This document shows, in pieces, positions 37,586-46,579 of a stretch of 64,000 nt of DNA. How positions within the stretch are numbered: the stretch's first letter is position 1; each line of letters begins with the position of its first letter. A program made the translations under genes and the position numbers. The notes below the pieces were generated by a model. That model did not search any database. It saw only the letters and a list, made by a program, of their open reading frames with translations, and was not told where the DNA came from. This DNA comes from Bacillus sp. AFS088145 (GTDB lineage: Bacteria; Bacillota; Bacilli; Bacillales; Bacillaceae_G). The DNA is taken from positions 197,707 through 261,706 of the forward strand of contig NZ_NUUX01000021.1 in NCBI RefSeq assembly GCF_002564465.1, given 5' to 3'.

Positions 37586-39019
37586 TTATCCAACGTGATT
37601 CTTAACGTCCTTCTCATCAACCCAAGCCTCTAACTGATCACGACCTGGTAAGTTATCGATTTTATCAGCAGAGAAAACTGGATCCAATCCTTGTTTCTTT
37701 TGAGAAACATAATCTTTTAATAAAGCTTTTACAACTTTAGCTAAACGCGTAATTGCGTAAAGATTAACTAATACCATTAATCCCATGAAAATATCTGCTA
37801 AAGACCAAATTAAATCAGCACTATATAATGCTCCGAATAATACCATTCCAATTACAGCAAAACGGTATACGTAAATAGATTTTTTCGAATGCTTCATGAA
37901 GCTAATATTTGATTCACCATAGTAATAGTTACCCATAATTGTACTTAATGCAAATAAGAATACTGAAATTGAAACGAATGTTGCAGCAAATTCACCTAGA
38001 CTTACACGTAAAGATTCCTGTGTTAAAGGAATACCTGATAGTTCAGATGTTTTATAAACGCCTGAAACTAATACGATCATAGCTGTAGATGAACAGATGA
38101 TAAATGTATCGACAATTACACCTAATGCTTGAATTAAACCTTGTTTTATAGGGTGAGTAACGTCAGCTGTTGCAGCTGCGTTTGGAGCTGAACCCATACC
38201 AGCTTCGTTTGAGAATAATCCACGACGAATTCCATGAAGAACTGCAGCACCCATGACACCGCCAAACATTTGTTTAAACGAAAAAATTCCTTCAGAGAAA
38301 ATTGCACCAAATACATCTGGTAAAATATCGAAATTTGAAAACATTACCCATAAAGCTAGAATAATGTATACACCAGCCTTGATCGGCACTAAAACAGTTG
38401 AGAATTTTGCAACGGAATGTACGCCACCAAAAATAATTAATGCCGTAATAATAGCAAGTACAATCGCAGTTGTTTTTGTATTTACGCCAAATTCATTATT
38501 AATAGACGCAGCAATCGTGTTTGCTTGTACTGCGTTAAAAATAAGACCAAAAGATAAAGTAATTAAAATACTAAAAATAACACCAAGCTTTCGATTACCT
38601 AAGGCTTTTTCCATATAATAAGCAGGTCCACCACGCCATGAAGAACCATCTTTCACTTTATAAAGCTGAGCCAAAGTACTTTCTACAAATGCTGAAGCTG
38701 AACCAATTAATGCCATTAACCACATCCAAAAAACTGCACCTGGTCCACCTAATGCCACTGCTGTTGCAACACCGGCAATATTCCCGGTACCAATACGAGC
38801 AGCCATTCCGATCATAAATGCTTGTAATGAAGAAACAGTCTTTTTGTCTTTGTCTTTGTCTCTGTTTCGTCCATCAACTAATAATCGAATCATTTCAGGG
38901 AAGAATTTAAACTGAATAAATCCTAAATAAACCGTTAAAAATAGGCCAATTGCAACTAATAAAATAACAATTAATTTAGCCCATAAATAGTCGTTGAGTA
39001 CTGTAACCAATTCTGTCAT
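37586..39019 (-). CDS. Sodium:alanine/glycine symporter (AlsT/AgcS family)
   Basis: A 477-residue amino-acid:cation symporter with about 10-11 helices. The AGCS signatures GMAARIGTGNIAGVATAVALGGPGAVFWMW (residues ~71-100) and RRGLFSNEAGMGSAPNAAATA are clear. It imports alanine, glycine or possibly glutamine with sodium; the family does not allow finer assignment. GAGAGGGA ribosome site. Single-gene unit. Confidence 0.92.
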   Translation of the reverse strand: MTELVTVLNDYLWAKLIVILLVAIGLFLTVYLGFIQFKFFPEMIRLLVDGRNRDKDKDKKTVSSLQAFMIGMAARIGTGNIAGVATAVALGGPGAVFWMWLMALIGSASAFVESTLAQLYKVKDGSSWRGGPAYYMEKALGNRKLGVIFSILITLSFGLIFNAVQANTIAASINNEFGVNTKTTAIVLAIITALIIFGGVHSVAKFSTVLVPIKAGVYIILALWVMFSNFDILPDVFGAIFSEGIFSFKQMFGGVMGAAVLHGIRRGLFSNEAGMGSAPNAAATADVTHPIKQGLIQALGVIVDTFIICSSTAMIVLVSGVYKTSELSGIPLTQESLRVSLGEFAATFVSISVFLFALSTIMGNYYYGESNISFMKHSKKSIYVYRFAVIGMVLFGALYSADLIWSLADIFMGLMVLVNLYAITRLAKVVKALLKDYVSQKKQGLDPVFSADKIDNLPGRDQLEAWVDEKDVKNHVG

Positions 39020-39161
39020 GAATCCCTCTCCTTTGTAAGAATATTCGCAAAATTATCCGATAATTTTGACTTCAAAATGTAATAATAAATTATTCTGCTG
39101 ACAAAGGCAACACTTTTTTAATTATTGTTGATTAAAAAAAGTTAATATTAAAAAAAGATTA

Positions 39162-39187
39162 AAAAAGTAAGTGTTCACTTACTTTTT
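39162..39187. promoter_or_regulatory. TetR operator 1 (upstream of -35)
   Basis: A perfect palindrome with 12-base arms, core AAGTAAGTG-TT-CACTTACTT, ending one base before the -35 box at 39189. Confidence 0.75.
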
Positions 39188-39188
39188 G

Positions 39189-39217
39189 TTGACGAAATTC
39201 AATTTGATTCATATACT
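39189..39217 (+). promoter_or_regulatory. Sigma-A promoter of the yhgD-like gene
   Basis: TTGACG, 17-base spacer, TATACT. The leader to the GTG start at 39308 is about 85 bases. Confidence 0.8.
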
Positions 39218-39221
39218 AGAA

Positions 39222-39241
39222 AAGTAAATAAACACTTACTT
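39222..39241. promoter_or_regulatory. TetR operator 2 (at the transcription start)
   Basis: AAGTAAATA-AA-CACTTACTT keeps the right arm of operator 1 exactly and six of nine bases of the left arm. Centre-to-centre distance from operator 1 is 57 bases, so the two sites bracket the promoter. Confidence 0.65.
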
Positions 39242-39307
39242 TTTTTGTAGCATGCTAAAATTAAGATTTTGTTTCCTTTTTAAAAATGGTTTTTAAGGAG
39301 GTAAATA

Positions 39308-39898
39308 GTGAATAAGGGAGAAAGAACAAAACATCAAATCCTAGAAAAGTCTATACAACTATTTGCGAAGAATGGTTATGATGGTACGACAATTAATCAA
39401 ATTGCAAAGGAAAGTAAAATTTCCGAAGCGACGATTTATAAGTATTTTAAAAGTAAGCTTGATGTATTGATTACCTGTGTAAAACCAGATATTCAGGACG
39501 TTTGGATGGAAGAGGATTTTAGTAAATTTTCAATTGAAGAATTGCTTAGATTATATGTTGAGAAAAGGATTAAATGGGTAGAAAAGAATCGAAATCAAAT
39601 TGAGATCTTGATCAGTGAAACTTTACGACACCCTGAGTTATCAGAAATTTTCTTTCAACAGATCTATCGGAAAACACCAATCGAAGAAGAAATAGAATCA
39701 AGAATGCTGGCAAAAGAAACAAATTTCCATTTAGAAATTCCTATACTAAGTTTAAGTATGATTACGACGATTATCTCGATTCTTAATCTACAAAAGAGTG
39801 TTCTAGATAAAGATCCAATGCATATTACAGATGACGCTATAAATAAAATGGTGCAATTAATTTTATTTGGATTAATAGGAAATAAAAGTCCTGAATAA
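39308..39898 (+). CDS. TetR-family regulator, YhgD-like
   Basis: 196 residues. TetR HTH at about 8-54 (HQILEKSIQLFAKNGYDGTTINQIAKESKISEATIYKYFKSK) and a helical ligand domain. GTG start behind AAGGAGGT. It lies directly upstream of a YhgE/Pip gene, as yhgD lies before yhgE in B. subtilis. Two operators bracket its own promoter, so it is almost certainly autoregulated. It may also control yhgE at the different palindrome at 39987. Confidence 0.88.
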   Translation: MNKGERTKHQILEKSIQLFAKNGYDGTTINQIAKESKISEATIYKYFKSKLDVLITCVKPDIQDVWMEEDFSKFSIEELLRLYVEKRIKWVEKNRNQIEILISETLRHPELSEIFFQQIYRKTPIEEEIESRMLAKETNFHLEIPILSLSMITTIISILNLQKSVLDKDPMHITDDAINKMVQLILFGLIGNKSPE

Positions 39899-39986
39899 AC
39901 ATGAAAATGAGTTTAACTTAGAGAATGGTTTAGTATTACCTTTTATTTTTTTATTAAAGGGAGTATTAAACTATTTAAATGCAATA

Positions 39987-40015
39987 AATTGACCGAAATA
40001 CACATTTGGTCAATT
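39987..40015. promoter_or_regulatory. Inverted repeat before yhgE
   Basis: AATTGACC-N13-GGTCAATT lies 24 bases before the yhgE start. It does not resemble the AAGTAAGTG operators of the TetR gene, so it may bind another factor. Confidence 0.45.
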
Positions 40016-40038
40016 GGTCTAACAAGGGGAGTGAGAAT

Positions 40039-42219
40039 GTGTTTAAACAAGAATGGAAAAATATTTTAAAGAAACCAATGACAATTGCAACAATCATTGC
40101 GATTGGTCTTGTACCAATGCTTTACTCATTAATTTTCTTATCAGCTTATTGGAATCCTTATAATAAAACAGAGAAACTATCTGTCGCAATTGTTAACAAT
40201 GACAAGGGTACTGAGTTTAATGATAAAAAGCTTAATGTTGGGAAAGATTTTGTAGAAGGTTTGAAAGATAATAAATCATTCAAATGGAAAGTTACAAATA
40301 AAAAACAGGCAATGGAAGGATTAAACGATGAAAAATATTATTTAGTCATCGAATTACCTTCTAACTTCTCCAAAAATGCAGCTACGTTATTAGACGAAAA
40401 ACCGCAGAAAATGAAATTAAATTATTACACAAATGCGGGTAAAAACTATGTAGGCGCACAAATTGGTACAAATGCAATGAAAGAAGTAAATGCTACTATC
40501 TCAAAAGAAATTACAGAACAATATGCTAAAACAGTTTTTGATAATTTCAAGGATATTGGAAAAGGCATGACAAAAGCATCTGATGGTGCAGGTAAAATCA
40601 ATGATGGTGCTGCAAAAATTACAGATGGAACAGATGTATTAAATAAAAATTTAAAAAAATTAAATGACAGCATGATCACATTTGAAAATGGTAGTACAAA
40701 ACTGAAAAGTGGAGCGACACAATTATCAGATGGTATTAAACAATCAAATGATGGTGCTAATAAATTAAATTCTGGTTTAAATACTCTTCTAGAAGGTACG
40801 GGTACGTTAAAAGCTGGTTCTGGTGATTTAAATAATGGACTTTCGCAACTTGCTGAAGGCGGTAGTAAAATTGAAACTGGGTCTTCTAAGCTAGAAACAG
40901 GAAGTAACCAATTAAATGCTGGACTAAAACAATCTTATGCTGGCGCAACCCAACTGCAAAAAAATGAAGCAGGATTTAATCAGAATCTTGGTGCTACTAA
41001 TGATGCTCTTAAATCAATCGTTAATGGATTGCAAGATGGTTCATTAAGTAAAGAAGATTTACAGAAATTAAAAGCAATCTCAAACAGTTTAGATCAACTA
41101 TCAAAAGGAAGTAATCAAATTAAAAATGGTGTTGATCAAATTGCTGCAGCACAAGGTCAATTATATGAAGGTTCAAATAATCTACTTGCTGGACAAAAAG
41201 AATTAAATACAAATTTAAGTTTATTTAATAGTAAATTGAAAGAAGCGTCTAATGGAGCAAATCAATTAGCTCAAGGAAGTAATGATTTATACAATGGTAC
41301 AAAGGCATTAAGTGAAGGAAGTTCGTTACTTTCAATTGGCCTAGGTAAATTAAATACAGGTGGGGATCAATTAGTCCAAGGGATCAATCAGTTAAATGAT
41401 GGTTCTAAACAACTATCTGATGGAACGAATAAGTTATATAGTGGGTCTGGAGACTTATTAAAAGGAGCAACTGATTTAACAAAAGGAACAACTGAACTTC
41501 ATAAATCCCTAAAAGATGGTGGAGATGAAGTAAACAAAGTTAAAACAAGTGAAGCAACTGATAAATTCTTTGCAGAACCAACAAAGCTAGTTTCTCATAA
41601 AATAAATAATGTAAAAGAATATGGTGTAGGTTTAACACCGTATATATTATCTATAGGACTATTTGCTGGTGGATTAATGTTCACTTCAGTATATCCAATG
41701 AGAAAGAACTCTATTGCTCCGACTACTGGTTTAGCTTGGTTCTTTAGTAAATATAGCGTTCTTATTTTCGTGGGGATCATGCAATCAATCGTAGCAGATA
41801 TGGTTTTAATTTATGGTATGGGTCTTGATGTGAAAAACGTGTGGTTATTCGTAGTGTTTACAATTATCACTAGCTTGACCTTCTATTCATTAATACAATT
41901 CTTAACTGTTACATTAGGAAATATAGGGCAATATTTAGTGTTTGTTATGATGTTATTACAAATTGGTGGAACTTCAGGTACTTTCCCAATTTCATTAACA
42001 CCAACATTTTTCCAAACGATTCATCCATATTTACCGATGACTTATGCTATAAAAGGATTCAGAGAATTAATCTCTAGTTCTGTTAGCAAAGGCTTTGTAT
42101 GGGATCAAGTCTACTATTTATGTGGATTTGCAGCGTTATTCATTATCCTAACAAATGTAACTTTTGCAGTTCGTGTTAAATTATCAAAGAAAAAACAATT
42201 AAGTGAAATTGAGGCTTAA
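40039..42219 (+). CDS. yhgE: YhgE/Pip-domain membrane protein
   Basis: 726 residues. One N-terminal helix (about 20-42), a large extracytoplasmic region (about 45-540), and about five C-terminal helices (about 545-715) typical of the YhgE/Pip (phage infection protein, ABC-2-like) family. Within 165-520 there are many degenerate 7- to 14-residue repeats of the type LxxGxxxLxDG, predicted to form a long helical rod. GTG 40039 follows AAGGGGAG; the 11 codons upstream (from a TTG) overlap the inverted repeat and are rejected. Relatives serve as phage receptors or in export of cell-wall-associated substrates. Confidence 0.9.
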   Translation: MFKQEWKNILKKPMTIATIIAIGLVPMLYSLIFLSAYWNPYNKTEKLSVAIVNNDKGTEFNDKKLNVGKDFVEGLKDNKSFKWKVTNKKQAMEGLNDEKYYLVIELPSNFSKNAATLLDEKPQKMKLNYYTNAGKNYVGAQIGTNAMKEVNATISKEITEQYAKTVFDNFKDIGKGMTKASDGAGKINDGAAKITDGTDVLNKNLKKLNDSMITFENGSTKLKSGATQLSDGIKQSNDGANKLNSGLNTLLEGTGTLKAGSGDLNNGLSQLAEGGSKIETGSSKLETGSNQLNAGLKQSYAGATQLQKNEAGFNQNLGATNDALKSIVNGLQDGSLSKEDLQKLKAISNSLDQLSKGSNQIKNGVDQIAAAQGQLYEGSNNLLAGQKELNTNLSLFNSKLKEASNGANQLAQGSNDLYNGTKALSEGSSLLSIGLGKLNTGGDQLVQGINQLNDGSKQLSDGTNKLYSGSGDLLKGATDLTKGTTELHKSLKDGGDEVNKVKTSEATDKFFAEPTKLVSHKINNVKEYGVGLTPYILSIGLFAGGLMFTSVYPMRKNSIAPTTGLAWFFSKYSVLIFVGIMQSIVADMVLIYGMGLDVKNVWLFVVFTIITSLTFYSLIQFLTVTLGNIGQYLVFVMMLLQIGGTSGTFPISLTPTFFQTIHPYLPMTYAIKGFRELISSSVSKGFVWDQVYYLCGFAALFIILTNVTFAVRVKLSKKKQLSEIEA

Positions 42220-42233
42220 AACGATAAAATAAT

Positions 42234-42278
42234 AAAAAGGATTGAAGTCTAATAAAAAAAGATTTCAATCCTTTTTTA
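42234..42278 (+). terminator. Terminator of yhgE
   Basis: AAAAAGGATTGAA/TTTCAATCCTTTTTT hairpin with T-run. Confidence 0.85.
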
Positions 42279-42481
42279 CTAATAATGAAATAAAAATCCA
42301 GTATCTTTAGGTCAATCTTTTATTGTAAAATTAGTAATGGAATATGGGAATAATGAAGGAAATAGTATAGAATCCCTTTACATTGTAAGGGACTTATCGT
42401 TAAAATTTTAACGTGGTTAATTTGATAATTGTACATCATGAACACTTAATACTTGCTATTGTACTATAAAATATAAAAAAC

Positions 42482-42497
42482 AAGGAAGCGTTTTCAT
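42482..42497 (+). promoter_or_regulatory. cre-like CcpA box before the Lrp gene
   Basis: AAGGAAGCGTTTTCAT matches the cre consensus with one mismatch and lies 22 bases before the start codon. Possible catabolite control of the ywr-type cluster. Confidence 0.5.
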
Positions 42498-42519
42498 TTA
42501 ATAGAAAAGTGGTGAATAA

Positions 42520-42969
42520 ATGAAACTAACTGACATCGATAAAAGAATTCTAGAGATGCTCACTAAAAATGGTCGGATGTCATACGCCGATATTGGAAAA
42601 GAACTTAATTTATCAAGGGTTTCGATCCGTGAACGTGTGAATCAATTAATTAAAAACGGGGTTATTGAGAGGTTTTCAGTAGTCATTAATTCAGAAAAAG
42701 TAGGCAAAGGTGTATCTGCATTCTTTGAAGTAGATTGTGAACCAGCTTATTTAGTAGTCGTAGCCGAAGCACTTGCAGATAATCCTGTTGTAGCGAGTTG
42801 TTATCAAATGACGGGTCCAAGCACTTTACATATGCATGTATTAGTCGATGATTTTGTCAGCTTAGAACAATTTATAAATAATGAATTATATGCTTTAGAA
42901 GGAATAACAAGGGTAGAAAGTCATATTTTATTACGAAGATTTAAGAGTAGAAATGGCTTAAAATTATAG
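42520..42969 (+). CDS. ywrC: Lrp/AsnC-family regulator, YwrC-like
   Basis: 149 residues. N-terminal HTH (about 5-52, ILEMLTKNGRMSYADIGKELNLSRVSIRERVNQLIKNGVIE) and a C-terminal RAM ligand-binding domain (about 65-140). In B. subtilis the homologue YwrC (ChrS) represses the split chromate transporter ywrB-ywrA. Here ywrB- and ywrA-like genes lie 7 kb downstream in the same direction, with a GGT and an ABC importer in between. It has its own terminator, so it is a separate unit. Confidence 0.85.
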   Translation: MKLTDIDKRILEMLTKNGRMSYADIGKELNLSRVSIRERVNQLIKNGVIERFSVVINSEKVGKGVSAFFEVDCEPAYLVVVAEALADNPVVASCYQMTGPSTLHMHVLVDDFVSLEQFINNELYALEGITRVESHILLRRFKSRNGLKL

Positions 42970-42976
42970 TTGTCAT

Positions 42977-43008
42977 GGCGAGGGATTGGTAATCCCTCGT
43001 CTTTTTTT
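42977..43008 (+). terminator. Terminator of the Lrp gene
   Basis: CGAGGGATT-GGT-AATCCCTCG followed by seven T. Confidence 0.9.
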
Positions 43009-43060
43009 ACTATTTTTTGTAAAAATTCATAAAAATATAGAATATTCTGTCTATCGGGGG

Positions 43061-43066
43061 TATAAT
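43061..43066 (+). promoter_or_regulatory. -10 box of the ABC importer operon
   Basis: TATAAT about 100 bases before the first permease gene. No good -35 hexamer is visible, so activation or repression by a regulator such as the Lrp protein is possible. Confidence 0.35.
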
Positions 43067-43167
43067 CGAAAATAATTAAAATTAACATTGTTAGGTTATA
43101 CGGTGATTGAGGTTAACAAACGTATGTGATTTTAGTTAATATACTTACAAATGGAGTAGGTGGAAAG

Positions 43168-44109
43168 ATGGCGTCACTCATATTAAGAAGGTTGTTTCAA
43201 TTGTTTTTATTATTGCTAGGTATCTCCTTTTTAGTCTTTGCTTCTATGCATTTAGCACCTGGTGACCCAGCTGCAATCATTGGCGGACCTACAGCAACAA
43301 AAGCTGATTTAAATGCCATTCGAGAAAGTTTGGGACTGAACGACTCGTTTTTTGTCCAATATTGGCATTATTTATCAAGCGTATTACATGGGGATTTAGG
43401 ATATTCCTTTCAAACGAAACAGTCGGTTGCAGAGGCAATTTCAATCCGTTTTCCTAATACTTTAAGTTTAGCAATCGCGAGTATGGTAGTTGCAGTAATA
43501 ATCGGGGTAATAACAGGAATTGTCTCCGCACTTAAGCAAAACTCGTGGATGGATGTATCAAGTACAATAATAGCCCTTGCAGGTATTTCAGTACCTAATT
43601 TTTGGCTAGGTGCCATCCTTATTCTTATTTTCGGAGTTAATCTACAAATTCTTCCCGTTGGGGGACTCGATTCACCAATTTGGACTGTAGAAGGATTTAA
43701 GCAAATCATTTTACCTGCCATTGCATTGGGAACAGCCTCAGCAGCAATGATTGCAAGAATGAGCCGATCATCTATGTTAGAGGTAATTCGAGCTGATTAC
43801 ATACGAACTGCAAGAGCGAAAGGTGTAAAAGAAAAATCGATTGTTTGGATTCATGCTTTAAAAAACTCGATGATTCCAGTCATAACTGTTATTGGTTTAA
43901 ACTTCGGATTTCTTCTTGGAGGAACAATCATTACAGAACAAGTATTTGCGATTAACGGTGTCGGCAGATTAATGATCGATGCAATTGCAGCTAGAGATTT
44001 TCCTATGGTTCAAGGGGCAGTATTACTTGTAGCATTTATGTTTGTAGTCGTGAATTTACTTGTTGATATTTTATACGTATTTATCGATCCAAGAATTAGC
44101 TACGATTAA
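43168..44109 (+). CDS. Peptide/glutathione ABC transporter permease (DppB/GsiC type)
   Basis: 313 residues and six helices. The N-terminal LILRRLFQLFLLLLGISFLVF and MHLAPGDPA are the BPD_transp family-5 N-terminus, and the EAA-loop equivalent is DYIRTARAKGVKEKSIVWIHALKNSMIPV. It forms the membrane channel with the gene at 44133. ATG 43168 is preceded by GTAGGTGG; an in-frame upstream GTG at 43126 has no ribosome site. Confidence 0.92.
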   Translation: MASLILRRLFQLFLLLLGISFLVFASMHLAPGDPAAIIGGPTATKADLNAIRESLGLNDSFFVQYWHYLSSVLHGDLGYSFQTKQSVAEAISIRFPNTLSLAIASMVVAVIIGVITGIVSALKQNSWMDVSSTIIALAGISVPNFWLGAILILIFGVNLQILPVGGLDSPIWTVEGFKQIILPAIALGTASAAMIARMSRSSMLEVIRADYIRTARAKGVKEKSIVWIHALKNSMIPVITVIGLNFGFLLGGTIITEQVFAINGVGRLMIDAIAARDFPMVQGAVLLVAFMFVVVNLLVDILYVFIDPRISYD

Positions 44110-44132
44110 TTGGCTAGAAGGGAGGAAAAATT

Positions 44133-45038
44133 TTGTCTACAGAAGTCATCATTAATAACATAAGTGCAAAGCAAGCTATATCAAAAAAGAAAGAAAAATT
44201 TATTGTCCAAACATTTAAACGTTTAATCAAAAATAGATTGGCTGTTTTTGGATTAATCATTATTATTTTACAAATTTTAATGGCAGTATTTGCACCACTT
44301 ATTACGATTCATGATCCGATTAAACAAAATTTAGCATCAACAGAACTGCCAATATTCTCTAGCGGTCATTGGTTAGGTACAGATAATTATGGTCGAGATA
44401 TGTGGAGCCGAATTGTATTCGGATCTAGAGTATCACTCGTTGTTGGATTCAGTGCAGTGATTCTTGGCTTAATTGGCGGTATTACAATAGGCATGCTAGC
44501 TGGCTATTCTTCAAAATTAGATGGCTTGCTTATGAGAATAGTAGATTTACTATTTGCTTTTCCTGGAATTTTACTAGCTATGCTAATTATCGCAATTCTT
44601 GGGACAAGTTTAGTGAATGTAGCAGTTGCGATTAGTATTTGGTCCATTCCTTCATGTGCAAGAATTGTTCGTGGTTCGGTTTTATCTATTAAGAAGCAAG
44701 AATACATACAAGCAATGAGGACTTTAGGTGCAAGTAATTTACGAATTATGGTGAAGCATATTTTACCAAACTGTATGGCACCAATCATAGTTTTTGCCAC
44801 AATGAGAATGGCTACTGCTATTTTATCAACGGCATCATTAAGTTATTTAGGTCTTGGTGCACAACCTCCAACAGCCGAATGGGGATCAATGATCTCTCAA
44901 GGGCAAGATTATATGTTTTCTTCCCCACATATGACAATCGTACCAGGGATCGCAATTATGCTGATCGTTTTCTCTTTTAATGTCGTAGGTGATGGATTAA
45001 GAGATGCTTTAGATCCAAATATGAATATTAATGATTGA
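44133..45038 (+). CDS. Peptide/glutathione ABC transporter permease (DppC/GsiD type)
   Basis: 301 residues with six helices. Characteristic LGTDNYGRDMWSRIVFGSRVSL and the EAA loop EYIQAMRTLGASNLRIMVKHILPNCMAPI. TTG start with GGGAGG seven bases upstream. Starts 23 bases after the first permease and is followed after 12 bases by the binding protein. Confidence 0.92.
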   Translation: MSTEVIINNISAKQAISKKKEKFIVQTFKRLIKNRLAVFGLIIIILQILMAVFAPLITIHDPIKQNLASTELPIFSSGHWLGTDNYGRDMWSRIVFGSRVSLVVGFSAVILGLIGGITIGMLAGYSSKLDGLLMRIVDLLFAFPGILLAMLIIAILGTSLVNVAVAISIWSIPSCARIVRGSVLSIKKQEYIQAMRTLGASNLRIMVKHILPNCMAPIIVFATMRMATAILSTASLSYLGLGAQPPTAEWGSMISQGQDYMFSSPHMTIVPGIAIMLIVFSFNVVGDGLRDALDPNMNIND

Positions 45039-45050
45039 GGAGATGGGTAA

Positions 45051-46571
45051 ATGAAAAAATGGATGGTTATCGTAATTAGTGCAATTCTACTTCTTGCTGG
45101 ATGCTCTAGTAAAACAACTGGATCAAATAGCGCCAATGTTTCGCAAGAGCTTACATATGCTTCAACTTCTGATGTAGTAGGTTTATCACCAATCTTAACA
45201 AATGATTCTGTATCAGCTAATGTCATCATGCAAGTCTATGAAACTTTATTTAAAAGAAATCCTAAAACAATGAAAATCGAACCTTTATTAGCAGAATCTT
45301 ATACGAATCCAGATGATAAAACTTGGGAAATTACATTAAAAAAAGGAATTAAATTTCAAGATGGAACAGATTTTAACGCAGAAGCAGTAAAATACACATT
45401 TGATAAATTCCGTGATCCAAAAACTGCTGCTCCACGTGCTTCATTATTAGAACCAATTCAATCAGTTAATGTAATTGATGATTACAAAGTAGAAATTAAA
45501 ACGAAATATCCATATGGACCACTTTTAGCTGCACTTGCTCATACTGCTGCTTCAATCGTAAGCCCTGAAGCAGATAAAAATAGTGATTTAATGAAAACAC
45601 CTGTAGGAACTGGGCCATTTAAGTTTGTTAGCTGGACACCTGGTGACCAAATCGTTCTAGAGGCAAACAAAGATTATTGGAATGGTGCACCAAAATTGAA
45701 AAAAGTTACTTTTAAAGTAGTACCTGAAGTTTCTACAGCTATTTCAATGTTACAAACAGGAAAAGTACAGTTTATTGATGCTCTACCAGCTGAACAAATT
45801 AAGCGTTTAGAATCAATTAAAAATGTAAAAGTGACAAAAGCAGAAGGAACACCTGTTTATTATTTAGGGTTTAACATGAAAAAAGCTCCAATGAATAACT
45901 TAGCATTCCGTCAAGCTGTTGCTTATGGATTAGATCGTAAAGCATATATTAATCAGTTAAACGGATTAGGCGTCGAAGGTAATAGTGTAATTGGACCAAA
46001 AGTTTTCGGATATGATCAATCTGAAGAAAAAGTTGGCTATTCTTATGATTTAGAAAAAGCTAAAAAACTGATTAAAGATAATGGATTTGAAGGAAAAGAA
46101 GTAAAGATACTAGTACCAAATCGAGATATGTATATGAAAATGGCTGAAATTGCTCAATCTCAAATGACGGAAATTGGTCTGAAAGTTAAGCTTGAAACGA
46201 TGGAATGGGGAACTTTCCTAGATGCAGCAACTAAAGGTCAATACGATGTAACCTTCTTAGGATGGGCAAATAGTACAGCTGATGGTAGTGAATTATTGTA
46301 TCCAAACTTCCACTCTGACAATATTGGATCATCAAACCGAATTTCATATAGTAATAAGCAATTTGATCAGTTAGTTAATGAATCTCGTCAAACAATTGAC
46401 CAAAATGCTCGAAAAGAAAAATTAAAAGAAGCAAATGAATTATTAGTAAAAGATGCTCCTGTAATCGTTATGAATCAAGGTGTAGTAACATCTGCAGTTG
46501 ATCAATCGGTGAAAGGCATTGAAATTGATCCTACTGGCCAATGGTCATTATACAACGTACACAGAGAGTAG
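45051..46571 (+). CDS. Peptide/glutathione ABC transporter solute-binding lipoprotein (family 5)
   Basis: 506 residues. Signal peptide with lipobox LLAGC (Cys19), so anchored to the outer face of the membrane. SBP_bac_5 motifs: a DGTDFNAEAVKYTFDK segment, TGPFKF and the FRQAVAYGLDR hinge. In family-5 systems the ligand may be a dipeptide, glutathione or another compound. The neighbouring gamma-glutamyltransferase suggests a gamma-glutamyl peptide (inferred). Confidence 0.92.
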   Translation: MKKWMVIVISAILLLAGCSSKTTGSNSANVSQELTYASTSDVVGLSPILTNDSVSANVIMQVYETLFKRNPKTMKIEPLLAESYTNPDDKTWEITLKKGIKFQDGTDFNAEAVKYTFDKFRDPKTAAPRASLLEPIQSVNVIDDYKVEIKTKYPYGPLLAALAHTAASIVSPEADKNSDLMKTPVGTGPFKFVSWTPGDQIVLEANKDYWNGAPKLKKVTFKVVPEVSTAISMLQTGKVQFIDALPAEQIKRLESIKNVKVTKAEGTPVYYLGFNMKKAPMNNLAFRQAVAYGLDRKAYINQLNGLGVEGNSVIGPKVFGYDQSEEKVGYSYDLEKAKKLIKDNGFEGKEVKILVPNRDMYMKMAEIAQSQMTEIGLKVKLETMEWGTFLDAATKGQYDVTFLGWANSTADGSELLYPNFHSDNIGSSNRISYSNKQFDQLVNESRQTIDQNARKEKLKEANELLVKDAPVIVMNQGVVTSAVDQSVKGIEIDPTGQWSLYNVHRE

Positions 46572-46579
46572 GTAATAGT

